DNA from: an uncultured Alphaproteobacteria bacterium
GTDB lineage: Bacteria; Pseudomonadota; Alphaproteobacteria; Micavibrionales; Micavibrionaceae
Direction of reading: 5' to 3'
Length of the DNA: 64,000 bases
NCBI GenBank assembly: GCA_937934135.1
Contig: CALHAW010000023.1
Span: forward strand, 28,351-92,350
The notes under the pieces are model-generated. The model did not search any database. It worked only from the letters and a program-made list of their open reading frames with translations, and was not told the DNA's origin. This document shows positions 46,962 to 56,338 of the stretch, one piece after another. Each line of letters begins with the position of its first letter. The first letter of the stretch is position 1. The translations under genes were made by a program, and so were the position numbers.

Positions 46962-48125
46962 ATGTCTACAGCCTTTCTATTTGATCGTTATGTTTTAAAG
47001 AGCCTGAGTGTCACAACTTTTTTTGTGGCCTGTACTTTGGCGGCAATTATTTTGTTAACGCAATCGTTAAAGTTCCTTGAGCTGATTATTGAATCTGGCG
47101 CGTCAAGCGGTACATTTTGGGCGTTGGCATTTTTGGCATTACCGCGCTTTTTTGAAGTAATTTTACCCATCGCCCTGATGATATCTGTAGCGTTTATCTA
47201 TAGCCGTATGGTGAGTGATAGTGAAATTGCCGTGATGCGCGGCGCGGGTGTGTCCCCGCCATTTTTGGCGCGCCCTGCTTTGTTCTTAGCGCTTATTGTG
47301 ACGTTATTAATGTTTTTTATTACGTCATGGTTGGCGCCGACCTCTTTAGGGTCGATGCAGCAATTACGGCAGGTGGTAAAAGCCCAATATTCGGCATTAT
47401 TATTTCGTGAAGGTGTTTTTAATGAAGCGGGTAAGGAGCTGACAATTTTCCTTGAAAATCGTACATCTGATGGTGTGTTAGAGGGGTTACTTATTCATGA
47501 TAGCCGTAAGGAGTTGGATGCACCCGTTACGATTATAGCCAAGCGTGGTGTGATTGTATCGACGCAATCAGGCCAGCAAATTGTGGTGTATGAGGGGTCC
47601 CGCCAAGATTTTAATGCCAAAACTGGAGGGTTAAATCGTTTGGATTTTGAGCGATATTCGATTGACCTTCCTGATCCTGCGATTGTGGGATCACGTTGGA
47701 AAGAACCAGATGAGCGGACATTATGGTCGTTAATGAATACAGATTATAAAGCCGAAGAAAGCCGTGGATCAGAAAAAGAACTAAAGGCGGAAATTCATCG
47801 CCGTATTGCCACGCCGCTTTTGTCTTTTTCCTATACAGGGATTGTGTTGTGTTTTTTATTGTTAGGGCCGCTTAATCGCCGTGGGCAGGGGGTTCGGATT
47901 TTCAGTGCGGTGGTGAGTGTGATTTTATTGCAAGGGGTTTATCTATCCGCCGTCAATTTGGCGCAAAAAACACAAGGCGGAATTTATTTAATGTATATGC
48001 TGACATTAATACCAATTTTTATCACATTTTTCATCTTAAGCCCGATGGGTGAGGCGGTTAGAAACCGTATCATGCGAATAGGGTATAAAAAAACATCAGA
48101 ACCGACAGCGGGGAGAACATCATGA
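46962..48125 (+). CDS. lptF: LPS export ABC transporter permease LptF
   Basis: A 387-residue YjgP/YjgQ-family permease. Three membrane helices at each end (about 18-38, 57-77, 100-120 and 285-370) frame a periplasmic beta-jellyroll domain (about 130-270). Marks are LFDRYVLKSLSVTTFF, VSDSEIAVMRGAGVSP, IHRRIATPLLSFSYTGIVLCFLLLG. With LptG and the LptB ATPase it extracts lipopolysaccharide from the inner membrane. Overlaps lptG by 4 bp (ATGA). Confidence 0.93.
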   Translation: MSTAFLFDRYVLKSLSVTTFFVACTLAAIILLTQSLKFLELIIESGASSGTFWALAFLALPRFFEVILPIALMISVAFIYSRMVSDSEIAVMRGAGVSPPFLARPALFLALIVTLLMFFITSWLAPTSLGSMQQLRQVVKAQYSALLFREGVFNEAGKELTIFLENRTSDGVLEGLLIHDSRKELDAPVTIIAKRGVIVSTQSGQQIVVYEGSRQDFNAKTGGLNRLDFERYSIDLPDPAIVGSRWKEPDERTLWSLMNTDYKAEESRGSEKELKAEIHRRIATPLLSFSYTGIVLCFLLLGPLNRRGQGVRIFSAVVSVILLQGVYLSAVNLAQKTQGGIYLMYMLTLIPIFITFFILSPMGEAVRNRIMRIGYKKTSEPTAGRTS

Positions 48126-49237
48126 AGAGCATTTTCCCGTTGAAGATTAGCTTATATTTGGCGCGTTGTTATATCGTCAATTTTTTATTCATACTATGTG
48201 GTTTACTGGCGGTTGTTTATTTTTTTGATATTGTGGAATTGTTACGCCGGGCGGCCAAAGTCGAAAATGTGGCCTTGTCGCATGTGCTATTAATGGGGTT
48301 TTATAAATTGCCTGAGGTTGGGCAATTAATTTTTCCTTTTGCGATTTTGTTTAGTGCGATGTTGACCTTTTGGCAATTAAGTAAAAAACAAGAATTGGTC
48401 ATTGTACGGGCGGCGGGCTTATCTGCGTGGCAGTTTTTATCACCGATTTTATTGGCAGCTTTTTTAATTGGTGTGATGAAGGTGGCAATTATTAATCCAA
48501 TGGGGTCGGTCTTCCTTGAAAAATATAGGCATTTAGAAGCGCAATCTTTGAAAAAACGCGCCAGCCTTATTTCTTTTTCTGAACAGGGATTGTGGCTTCG
48601 TCAGGAAAATGTCAATGCGCGGGGCAATGAAGAATCTGTTATTTTACATGCGAAAAATGTGCAAATGCCGATTTGGAAATTGTCCGAGGTTATTGTTTAT
48701 TTTTTTGATGAAGAAAATAATTTCCTACACCGCGTGGATTCCCAAACAGCGCAGTTAAATAAAGGAAAATGGTTGTTTAATCAGGCGGTGGTAAACCAAC
48801 CGGGGGAATTGCCGCAACGGGTTACGCAATTATCCTTAGAAACAAATCTGGATATTAATGAATTAATGGATAGTTTTGCCTCGGCAGAAACGATTTCGTT
48901 TTGGAAATTACCCGAACAAATTAGAATTTTACAGCAAACAGGGTTTGATCCAACGGGATTGAAGATTTATTACCAAAAATTACTGTCTGAACCATTATTA
49001 TTTATGGCGATGATCTTATTGGCGGGTGCGGTATCATTACGCCATGCGCGGATGCAGGCAGGATCTTTGATGGCTTTAACGGGGATTGTGATTGGGTTTG
49101 TTGTTTTTTTCTCTGCCAGTTTTTTACAGGCTTTGGGCGCATCACAGCAGATTCCGGTGATGATTGCGGCTTGGTTTCCTGCCCTAATTAGCTTTATTTT
49201 GGGGGTGAGCGCGATTGCAACCGTGGAAGATGGTTAA
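48122..49237 (+). CDS. lptG: LPS export ABC transporter permease LptG
   Basis: A protein of 371 residues with the same two-times-three-helix layout around a periplasmic domain. Family marks are YLARCYIVNFLFILCGL, VYFFDIVELLRRA, FWQLSKKQELVIVRAAGLSAWQFLSP and the C-terminal LAGAVSLRHARMQAGSL. Partner of LptF in the Lpt bridge. Ends about 90 bp before mlaA. Confidence 0.93.
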   Translation: MKSIFPLKISLYLARCYIVNFLFILCGLLAVVYFFDIVELLRRAAKVENVALSHVLLMGFYKLPEVGQLIFPFAILFSAMLTFWQLSKKQELVIVRAAGLSAWQFLSPILLAAFLIGVMKVAIINPMGSVFLEKYRHLEAQSLKKRASLISFSEQGLWLRQENVNARGNEESVILHAKNVQMPIWKLSEVIVYFFDEENNFLHRVDSQTAQLNKGKWLFNQAVVNQPGELPQRVTQLSLETNLDINELMDSFASAETISFWKLPEQIRILQQTGFDPTGLKIYYQKLLSEPLLFMAMILLAGAVSLRHARMQAGSLMALTGIVIGFVVFFSASFLQALGASQQIPVMIAAWFPALISFILGVSAIATVEDG

Positions 49238-49330
49238 AATATTAGACATTGCCATCTTTTTACTTTACTAAAAGATGTCCTCGGGGCATGATTTTACTAT
49301 AATTTTAAGGAATTTTAAAAGGGTTCTCAC

Positions 49331-50056
49331 ATGATTAAACAAACATCTTTATTGCTTTCTTTTATTGGCGTTTTGGCGTTATCGGCCTGTGCAACGGCGC
49401 CAAACAGCATGATCAATGATCCGTTAGAGAATATTAACAGGACAACATTGAAATTTAATGATGCCGCAGATCGTGTTGTTTTAGAGCCGATTGCCAAAGG
49501 ATATCGCGCTGTAACGCCAAGCGCGGGACGAACAGTAATGGCAAATTTTTTACGCAATTTGAACAGCCCTGTTGTGATTGGAAATCAGATTTTGCAAGGG
49601 GATGTCCAAGGGACAGCAAATGCAACGGCGCGTGTTGTTATTAATACCTTAGCTGGGTTTGGTGGGATTTTAGACCTTGCGGCAGAAGGTGGAATTGAAC
49701 ATGAGCCTGAAGATTTTGGGCAGACATTGGCCAAATGGGGTGTTGGTGATGGTATGTTTATTGTATTGCCTTTGATTGGGCCCTCTTCGTTACGCGATGC
49801 GTCTGGCTTATTGGTTGATAGCTATGCTGATCCATTGACGACATATTTGTTTAATGTTGATGAAGAACATCTGCAGTATACACGTACAGCGGTTGAGGTT
49901 GTCTCGCAACGGGAACAATTAATTGAAGTGATTAATGATTTACGTCGTAATTCATTCGATTATTATGCTGCAATCCGTAGTGCGTATGTTCAAAACCGTC
50001 AATCGTTGATTAATGACGGTGATTTGGGTGATTTTTCAGAATATGACGAATTTTAA
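49331..50056 (+). CDS. mlaA: MlaA/VacJ outer-membrane lipoprotein
   Basis: A protein of 241 residues. The lipobox ALSAC gives the lipidated Cys20; NDPLENINRTTLKFND and FLRNLNSPVVIGNQILQGD and FGQTLAKWGVGDGMFIVLPLIGPSSLRD are the family blocks. MlaA sits as a ring in the outer membrane and hands misplaced phospholipids to periplasmic MlaC, whose gene follows by 67 bp. AGGG lies 11 nt before the ATG. The inner-membrane MlaFEDB genes are not in the window. Confidence 0.95.
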   Translation: MIKQTSLLLSFIGVLALSACATAPNSMINDPLENINRTTLKFNDAADRVVLEPIAKGYRAVTPSAGRTVMANFLRNLNSPVVIGNQILQGDVQGTANATARVVINTLAGFGGILDLAAEGGIEHEPEDFGQTLAKWGVGDGMFIVLPLIGPSSLRDASGLLVDSYADPLTTYLFNVDEEHLQYTRTAVEVVSQREQLIEVINDLRRNSFDYYAAIRSAYVQNRQSLINDGDLGDFSEYDEF

Positions 50057-50123
50057 CCATTTTGCCTTTATTTTGACATGTGATCCGCTATATTTGCGGG
50101 CATACTGAAATAGTGAGGAAATA

Positions 50124-50780
50124 ATGGTTTTAAGAAATACATTTCTATTTTTATTGAGTTTTATGATCGCCGTGCCATCTGGTGCGTTTGCGGGCAATCT
50201 TGCTGTTTTGGATGGGGGTTATTCAAAGGCAACGCAATCTAATGTTCTTTTTGTTTCCGAAGGCCGTGAAGCCGAGAGCAAGCGCTTTATTAGTGGTATG
50301 GGTGATGAGGTTATTCGTTTTTTAAGCAATGATAAATTATCAGTCAATCAAAAAGCCGCGGCTTTTGGAAAGCTTTTGAATAGAAATTTTGATATGGATA
50401 CGATCTCGCGCTTTTCGTTAGGGCGTAATTGGAGAACCGCAACGCCAGAGCAGAAAAAGCAATATCAGCGCCTTTTTAAACAGATGATTATTGAAGTGTA
50501 TTCACGCCGCCTTACCGAATATCAGGGTGAATCTTTTACTGTTCAATCATCACGCCCTACGGGCAAGCGCGATTATTTAGTGTCTTCTTTAATTGTGCCT
50601 GATAATGGCCAAAAAATAAAAGTAGATTGGCGCGTGCGTGATGATAAAGGCCGCTTTCAAATTATTGATGTAATTATTGAAGGGGTAAGCATGACATTGA
50701 CCCAGCGCGCCGAATTTGCCAGCGTTATACAACGTGGTGGCGGTAATATTGATGCGTTGATTACGCATTTAAAAAGGTAA
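50124..50780 (+). CDS. mlaC: Periplasmic phospholipid-binding protein MlaC
   Basis: A protein of 218 residues. The signal peptide ends about AFAG (23); then come ERFISGMGDEVIRFL-like helix, FDMDTISRFSLGRNWRTATPEQKKQY, IKVDWRVRDDKGRFQIIDVIIEGVSM, and the C-terminal FASVIQRGGGNIDALI typical of MlaC (Tol_Tol_Ttg2 family). It carries phospholipids between MlaA and the inner-membrane MlaFEDB. GAGGA lies before the ATG. Convergent with the third DotA-like gene (47 bp gap with a weak dyad). Confidence 0.92.
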   Translation: MVLRNTFLFLLSFMIAVPSGAFAGNLAVLDGGYSKATQSNVLFVSEGREAESKRFISGMGDEVIRFLSNDKLSVNQKAAAFGKLLNRNFDMDTISRFSLGRNWRTATPEQKKQYQRLFKQMIIEVYSRRLTEYQGESFTVQSSRPTGKRDYLVSSLIVPDNGQKIKVDWRVRDDKGRFQIIDVIIEGVSMTLTQRAEFASVIQRGGGNIDALITHLKR

Positions 50781-50827
50781 TTATTCCCTATTTTTTCGAA
50801 TGTGAACGGTGGCCGTTTGTGATTAAA

Positions 50828-53656
50828 TTATCCTGGTGGTGCCTCTGGCGGTGGCCCTGGTGGCGGTTTATTTGCGTTTCTAAAGGAATTATAACTGTCT
50901 TTAACCCCTTTCCCAACACCAGCCGCAGAATCACCCAACTGGCTTCCAAATGTACTTCCCCCGATTGTTAAATATCCAACAAGCCCTGCGGCGGGGTCTT
51001 CGCGTTCATCAAGGAATGTTGAAATTTCTGCGCCAAGCCAACGTAAGATTTGTTTGGGGATGAGATCTACTAATTTGAAAGTAGTCTGCGCAATCATATA
51101 AACGATGATGGCGTAAAGAATAGTGAAGAAAAATTCATCAATAGGCCCACGGTAAGCGTTTTTTAAGTCTGGTTCTGATGGGCGCCCATCATAAACACCT
51201 GCGGTGCCATCTGCGTTCCCGGGAAGAGGGCCTGTGGATGTGGGGGCGTTTGGATCTTGGAAACATACCTGATTGGCCTTTGGGTCATGACCAGAAAGAT
51301 TTGAAACGACCAGATAGAAAATTTCATTAAGTGCCTTTACCATCGCTGCAAAAATAGTGATGGAGGCAATTAACCCGAAGATAATAAGAAGCGGGCGAAT
51401 AAATATTTCAAAAATAAGATAATAACCCTGAATTGCGGCGTCCCCAGGAATGCCTTCGCCATCAATACGAAGATGCGCTAGCGCCCATAAAGGCATGGCG
51501 ACCATGGCTTCAAAAATTGTTTTAACCCACGCGGCCACGGCAAAGAAGAAATAAATAAAGGGCATGAAGGGAATGACGTAGAATAAGATAAACCCAACGA
51601 GTAGACCAATTCCCGCGATCTTACCAAAAAATGATGACATAGCGCCCAAGGCAGGACCAAAGCCCCCCGCAAAGATTGAGCCAATACCCGTTAAGCCTGC
51701 GAAAGCGAAGCTGCGCACGGCAGAATCAATCATGGATTTCCCGACGGCGGAAAGTTGTGCGAGCGGATGTACATCTGCATTGGCACAAAGATCAAAGAGA
51801 CCATATGTCCCGAAAATCAAATTAACAGTATCAATAAAAATATTTCCTGTGACTTGTTTTTCTGCGCGAAAACTACTGCCATTCCAATATTTATACACTT
51901 CATTGAGAGTCATAGCGATGTCGCGTTCGCGTGGAATATCAAAGTTGATGTAAGCGTTTTGTGTTCCCTGTGCGAGGGAGAAAACATCTTTTTCATCAAG
52001 GGTGGTGCTGTCGCGTTTTTTAGCCTCTTTGATTTCTTCTTGAACTTTTGGATAGAGCGCCGCCGTGGGAGCAAAGCGGACGGCAGATACCAGTGCGCCG
52101 TTTTGTTCGGCAATTTTACTATACCAAACGCCTGCACCGACCCAGCCATAATCACTTATTCTTTCTGGCATTTGCCAGTCGCCTTTTTCAATTTGTTCAC
52201 GGACGCCGCGTGCCAGTAAGCCATTTTCTGGTTCGTTTAGAAATTCATCCAATTCCTTAATCCATTTTTCAATATAAGCTTTATTGGGTGGTGGGGCGGT
52301 GCTGTTACCGCCAATATTCATGATAGATTTCACCCAATTTTCAGCGTGCATATCAATATCATTCATAGAGCCTTCCCAGATTTTTTTTACTAAATCTAAA
52401 TACCCATCTTGGATAAGGGCGGGACCGGGTTCTGATAAATCTAAGGTACGCATTATGAGGGAACCACAAATAGGCAGAACGCCACCTTGATAATTAGGGA
52501 AGGCCGCAGGATCGTGAATCCCAAATACAATATTAAAGTCCCCGCGTGAACAAGCGGTGATATCTTGGTAGCTTTGGGTTGTAAGCTCTACGCTGCTATA
52601 TTTGCCGGTTTGGGTTGTGTTGCAATTTGGGAAATCACCTGCCGCGCCTTCAGGTAAAGGGGGTGGTGTTTTATAAACAAGCCATGATTTTGCGCCGTCT
52701 GCATCCCATTTTTCTGATATTTTAGAAGCGCCTGTTTGAAAGTCTGTTTGATTCCAAATATGTTGATAAGCCTTTTGACAGGTTTTGGCGATGAGCATAA
52801 AGGAAGGAATATTGCTGACATCAGTGGCTGTTGGGATTGCCACCATTTGTTCTTTACGCCCTGCCAGTGTTGATGTGTTTTCTTCAATTTTTTCGTGAAA
52901 GAGTGTCCAGCCAGAAGAAGCGAGTAAAGACCCCGTTTTTGCCGCATAAAGCGTTATATATTGCCCCCCATTAATCCCGTATGAAATAGGAATAAGTAGT
53001 CCAAAAAATAAAACGACGCGCGGCGCCATCCATGTTTTGTTAGAGCGTTGACCAAATGGCACGCCTGTTCTGGCGGTTTCACCAACCAAGGTGATGATAA
53101 AATAAATAATAATAATGGCGCCAACACCAACCATGCCGAGGCTGTAAAATTCGAACATAGCGTGAAGTCCTGCTTGGAGGGGGGTGATATCACCCTCCGC
53201 TAGATTAAACAGGCCGGGAATGCCAAAGACATTATCCATGATTTGATAGCTTAAATCTTTATCAGGATTAGGTGTTGTGAAGAACCCCCTTACGGTTGTA
53301 GGAAGGGAGACTTGTGCATTTGCGGTTGAGATGAATAAAGCAACACCTGCCGAGAGGACCTGCATCACAAAGAGCATCAAGCCCGATAGGATTGTAAAAA
53401 AGATGAAGACTTGGTCTAAATTTTGTTTGTTTAATTTGACATGATGGCTGGCGGCGCCGATCGCCTGTAACATGGTATAGGTGCCAATATGGTCTTTTTG
53501 AAGGTAAGCATGGTTATTGGGTAAGATACGAACGGCATTAAAGACCAGCGATAAAAGATAAGCCACATTAGAAAGTCCGCCGCCCAATAGATCTTTAACC
53601 CGTGGAAATAATCCAGGGAGGAGCGTTGCCTTTAATATTTTTTTTTTCGTACTCAT
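50828..53656 (-). CDS. DotA/TraY-family inner-membrane protein, paralogue 3
   Basis: A 942-residue protein and the last of three tandem paralogues. N-terminal region 1-80 has a semi-hydrophobic helix (NVAYLLSLVFNAVRIL); a strong helix at about 82-110 ends in ANAQ (112-115), looking like a signal-peptidase site. A second helix pair lies near 170-250 (PFGQRSNKTWMAPRVVLFFGLLIP). A large domain with several Cys and the motif YGWVGAGVWYSKIAEQNGA follows, then the C-terminal membrane block from about 692 (PFIYFFFAVAAWVKTIFEAM, PLWALAHLRIDGEGIPGDAA, FEIFIRPLLIIFGL). The tail is proline-rich (KPPPGPPPEAPP). The FEAMVxxPLWAL...FLRP-like order matches DotA/TraY of type IVB secretion. Confidence 0.8.
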   Translation of the reverse strand: MSTKKKILKATLLPGLFPRVKDLLGGGLSNVAYLLSLVFNAVRILPNNHAYLQKDHIGTYTMLQAIGAASHHVKLNKQNLDQVFIFFTILSGLMLFVMQVLSAGVALFISTANAQVSLPTTVRGFFTTPNPDKDLSYQIMDNVFGIPGLFNLAEGDITPLQAGLHAMFEFYSLGMVGVGAIIIIYFIITLVGETARTGVPFGQRSNKTWMAPRVVLFFGLLIPISYGINGGQYITLYAAKTGSLLASSGWTLFHEKIEENTSTLAGRKEQMVAIPTATDVSNIPSFMLIAKTCQKAYQHIWNQTDFQTGASKISEKWDADGAKSWLVYKTPPPLPEGAAGDFPNCNTTQTGKYSSVELTTQSYQDITACSRGDFNIVFGIHDPAAFPNYQGGVLPICGSLIMRTLDLSEPGPALIQDGYLDLVKKIWEGSMNDIDMHAENWVKSIMNIGGNSTAPPPNKAYIEKWIKELDEFLNEPENGLLARGVREQIEKGDWQMPERISDYGWVGAGVWYSKIAEQNGALVSAVRFAPTAALYPKVQEEIKEAKKRDSTTLDEKDVFSLAQGTQNAYINFDIPRERDIAMTLNEVYKYWNGSSFRAEKQVTGNIFIDTVNLIFGTYGLFDLCANADVHPLAQLSAVGKSMIDSAVRSFAFAGLTGIGSIFAGGFGPALGAMSSFFGKIAGIGLLVGFILFYVIPFMPFIYFFFAVAAWVKTIFEAMVAMPLWALAHLRIDGEGIPGDAAIQGYYLIFEIFIRPLLIIFGLIASITIFAAMVKALNEIFYLVVSNLSGHDPKANQVCFQDPNAPTSTGPLPGNADGTAGVYDGRPSEPDLKNAYRGPIDEFFFTILYAIIVYMIAQTTFKLVDLIPKQILRWLGAEISTFLDEREDPAAGLVGYLTIGGSTFGSQLGDSAAGVGKGVKDSYNSFRNANKPPPGPPPEAPPG

Positions 53657-53665
53657 GAATTATTT

Positions 53666-56338
53666 TTACCCCACGAGTCCTTTTTTAGCACCAGTTCCAG
53701 CTTCTTTTACAGCTTTCGTGAAGTTAGAGCCAACGCCACCAGAGAACTGACTAAGAAGTGTTCCGCCAATAGCAATTTTAGAAACAAGCTCTTTTCCGGG
53801 TTCTTCGGAGCTATCATTAAAGGTGGGTGTTGTGTTGCCCATCCAACGTAGGATTTGGTTTGGAATAAGATCAATGAGCTTGAATGAGGACATGCCCAAT
53901 ATATAAACAATAATCGCATAAACGATTGTAAAGAAGAAGGCGTCTACGGGGCCGCGGAAGCTATCGAGTGTGTTTTCAGGGGCTGCGCCGCCACCAGCAG
54001 ATATCTCACTGCCGCATAAAGATAGCTCACCGCTAAAGCCGGATAAATTGGCAACGACGACATCAAAAATACCATTTAATGTTTTGACCATTGCACTGAA
54101 AATAAGAAGAGAGGCAACCAAGCCGAAAATAATTAAAATAGGCCTTATAAAGATTTCAAATATTAGATAATAGCCATTTGTTGCGGCGTCACCGGGTAGG
54201 CCTTCGCCATCAATACGAATATGTGCCAATGCCCATAAGGGTACGCCGACCATGGCTTCAAAAATCCCTTTTACCCATCCACCGACAGCGAAGAAGAAAT
54301 AAAGGAAGGGAAGGAACGGTACAATGTAATAAAGAATAAAGCCCAGTAAGATGGTCGTACTAGCGATTGTAGAGGCGAAAGAGGACGCTGCGGCAAGGGC
54401 AGGACCAAAATGCCCTGCAAAATTACTGCCTAGACCGCCAAAAATACCGATGGCAAAATTACGGATTGAAACATCAACCAATTCCTTACCAAGCACAGAG
54501 AGTTGCGCAAGAGGATGCGCCTTTGCATTTTCTGCTTTACACATATCAAAGAGCGAAGTTGTACCAAAAATAAGATTAATTGTATCAATGAAAATATTAT
54601 TGGAACGGGTTTCATTTTCAACATACCAAAAATCATAAATATCGCTGAGTGCCTTCATGGCGGAACGGGTTACATTTTTTGCCGACTGAATGGGTAGTTT
54701 ACCCGTTAAATCGGGGTCATAACATTTATTAGCAGAGGTATTCTTATTTTGCTGTCTGTTTTCTTCACACACATATTTCATGATTTGTGGTGGTTGCACA
54801 ATTTGTGGTTTTTCCATCGCCGCATCAACAAGCGCGCCATTAACCTTTGCAATACTGTTATACCAAAGACCCGCGCCGCCCCATCCATATTTAAGAAATT
54901 CATCACCCAATGGGGTGGCATCACTTCGTTTAAGATCATTAATGGCCCGATCGACACTTTTTTCAATTCTATCTTGTGCGTCTTTAATAACAGTTACACG
55001 AATTTCAGGGTTTGATGTATGTATTGCACCTGCTTCTGCTGGAGAGAGGCGTGCTTCTACCATTGCTTCTGCTTCTGTCTGCAGTCCGCGATATACCCCT
55101 GTTGCTGCCCACATATCTTCAATAATTTTAAAATGCGCGTAACTTATCTGATCAATACCTTCCAAATCGAGACCGCCGCCAGGACCAGAAGTTTGTGTTA
55201 CTTCTTCTTTAGAGGTGATAAGAGATAAAATACCACAATGAGGTTTGACATTGCCAACTTCAGTTCTGTATTTAGCATCTTTATGTCCGACCACAATGCG
55301 GATGCTGTCTTCTTTTCCTTTAAATTTGATGGCATCGAAATAATTTGTTCCGTTTAGTGTCACGGGAGTTTGACCATCGCGTTCCTTCACAAGATATGCG
55401 TCAATATCATTTGCGAAGCTAACCTTGGATTCTTGATATATTTTTTTACAGGCATGGGCGATCATGAAGAAGGCGGCCATGTCTTTATAATTTCTGGCTT
55501 GAATATTGGGTCTGGCCAGTACTTCATCAGAAGGGATATAGGCTTCGTTAATGGTTTCATTAAATTTATTCCACCCATTTGTCGCAAAGCCAGAGCCATA
55601 TTTAGCCGCATGAAGCGTAATCCATTGCCCCGAATTTAACCCCTGACCGATAGGGACGAGCAAGCCGATGGCAACAACAAGGCGAATGGGCGCCCAAACA
55701 TGATTATATCTTTTGCCAAAGGGAGTGCCTGTTTGCGCCGTTTCTGCCAATATGGCAAAGATGAAATAAATTACCAAAAGCGTCGCAATAACCAAAAGGC
55801 CGATGCTATAAAATTGAAAAATTCCGCGAAGCCCCTGATGGAAAGCATTTTCAACAACAAGCCCTTCAACACCAAAGAAATTAGGCATGCCGAATACATA
55901 CGCCATCATTTGCATGGCAATATCTTCGGTATTTCCGGTTACTTCGATAAAGTCACCATAGCTTTGGGGGAGTTCCTGCGCGAAGGCGGAACCGTTCATC
56001 ATAAAGAGCAGGATAAAAATAAATTGTAACGCTAATAAAATTATTCCTGCGATGAGAGCGAAGAAGATAATCACTTGATCAATATGGCCGCGATCATATT
56101 TTAAGTTTCTGGATGCTTCCCCCAAAATTTGAATAGCGCTGTATTTTTTAGAGCCTTTTGCGCTGAGCGCGGCATGATTTTTATCTAGTAACTTTACCGC
56201 ACTTAAAATTAGGGCAACAACGTATGTAATGCTGGCGAAACCTTCATTAAAAAAGCTGTTTAGGCGTGGGCCAATTTGCGGCAGGAATAAATAGCCGAAG
56301 ATATTTTTTTTGTTAAGGGGGGTTCCCAATAGATTCAT
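53666..56338 (-). CDS. DotA/TraY-family inner-membrane protein, paralogue 2
   Basis: An 890-residue protein. The layout matches its neighbours: helix-prone N terminus, first strong membrane helix at about 88-116 ending in SAFAQ (AFAQ at 118-121), AETAQTGTPFGKRYNHVWAP with VVAIGLLVPIGQGLN, a large central domain with KYGWGGAGLWYNSIAKVNGA, NIFIDTINLIFGTTSLFDM, and the C-terminal membrane block from about residue 670 (FLYFFFAVGGWVKGIFEAM, PLWALAHIRIDGEGLPGDAA). Its start overlaps the stop of paralogue 1 by one base (TAATG), and its stop is 9 bp before paralogue 3, so the trio is one operon. Confidence 0.8.
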   Translation of the reverse strand: MNLLGTPLNKKNIFGYLFLPQIGPRLNSFFNEGFASITYVVALILSAVKLLDKNHAALSAKGSKKYSAIQILGEASRNLKYDRGHIDQVIIFFALIAGIILLALQFIFILLFMMNGSAFAQELPQSYGDFIEVTGNTEDIAMQMMAYVFGMPNFFGVEGLVVENAFHQGLRGIFQFYSIGLLVIATLLVIYFIFAILAETAQTGTPFGKRYNHVWAPIRLVVAIGLLVPIGQGLNSGQWITLHAAKYGSGFATNGWNKFNETINEAYIPSDEVLARPNIQARNYKDMAAFFMIAHACKKIYQESKVSFANDIDAYLVKERDGQTPVTLNGTNYFDAIKFKGKEDSIRIVVGHKDAKYRTEVGNVKPHCGILSLITSKEEVTQTSGPGGGLDLEGIDQISYAHFKIIEDMWAATGVYRGLQTEAEAMVEARLSPAEAGAIHTSNPEIRVTVIKDAQDRIEKSVDRAINDLKRSDATPLGDEFLKYGWGGAGLWYNSIAKVNGALVDAAMEKPQIVQPPQIMKYVCEENRQQNKNTSANKCYDPDLTGKLPIQSAKNVTRSAMKALSDIYDFWYVENETRSNNIFIDTINLIFGTTSLFDMCKAENAKAHPLAQLSVLGKELVDVSIRNFAIGIFGGLGSNFAGHFGPALAAASSFASTIASTTILLGFILYYIVPFLPFLYFFFAVGGWVKGIFEAMVGVPLWALAHIRIDGEGLPGDAATNGYYLIFEIFIRPILIIFGLVASLLIFSAMVKTLNGIFDVVVANLSGFSGELSLCGSEISAGGGAAPENTLDSFRGPVDAFFFTIVYAIIVYILGMSSFKLIDLIPNQILRWMGNTTPTFNDSSEEPGKELVSKIAIGGTLLSQFSGGVGSNFTKAVKEAGTGAKKGLVG

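Noticed and set aside
47055..47070. Second CtrA-like site (TTAA ... TTAA) inside lptF
   Set aside because: The spacer is 8 bases and not 7, and it lies inside a coding region.
49253..49277. Perfect 8-bp inverted repeat CATCTTTT/AAAAGATG after lptG as a terminator
   Set aside because: Weak AT-rich stem and no T-run on either strand after it.
50805..50817. AACGG-TGG-CCGTT dyad between mlaC and the DotA-like operon as a bidirectional terminator
   Set aside because: Only five base pairs with a three-base loop and no adjacent T-run.
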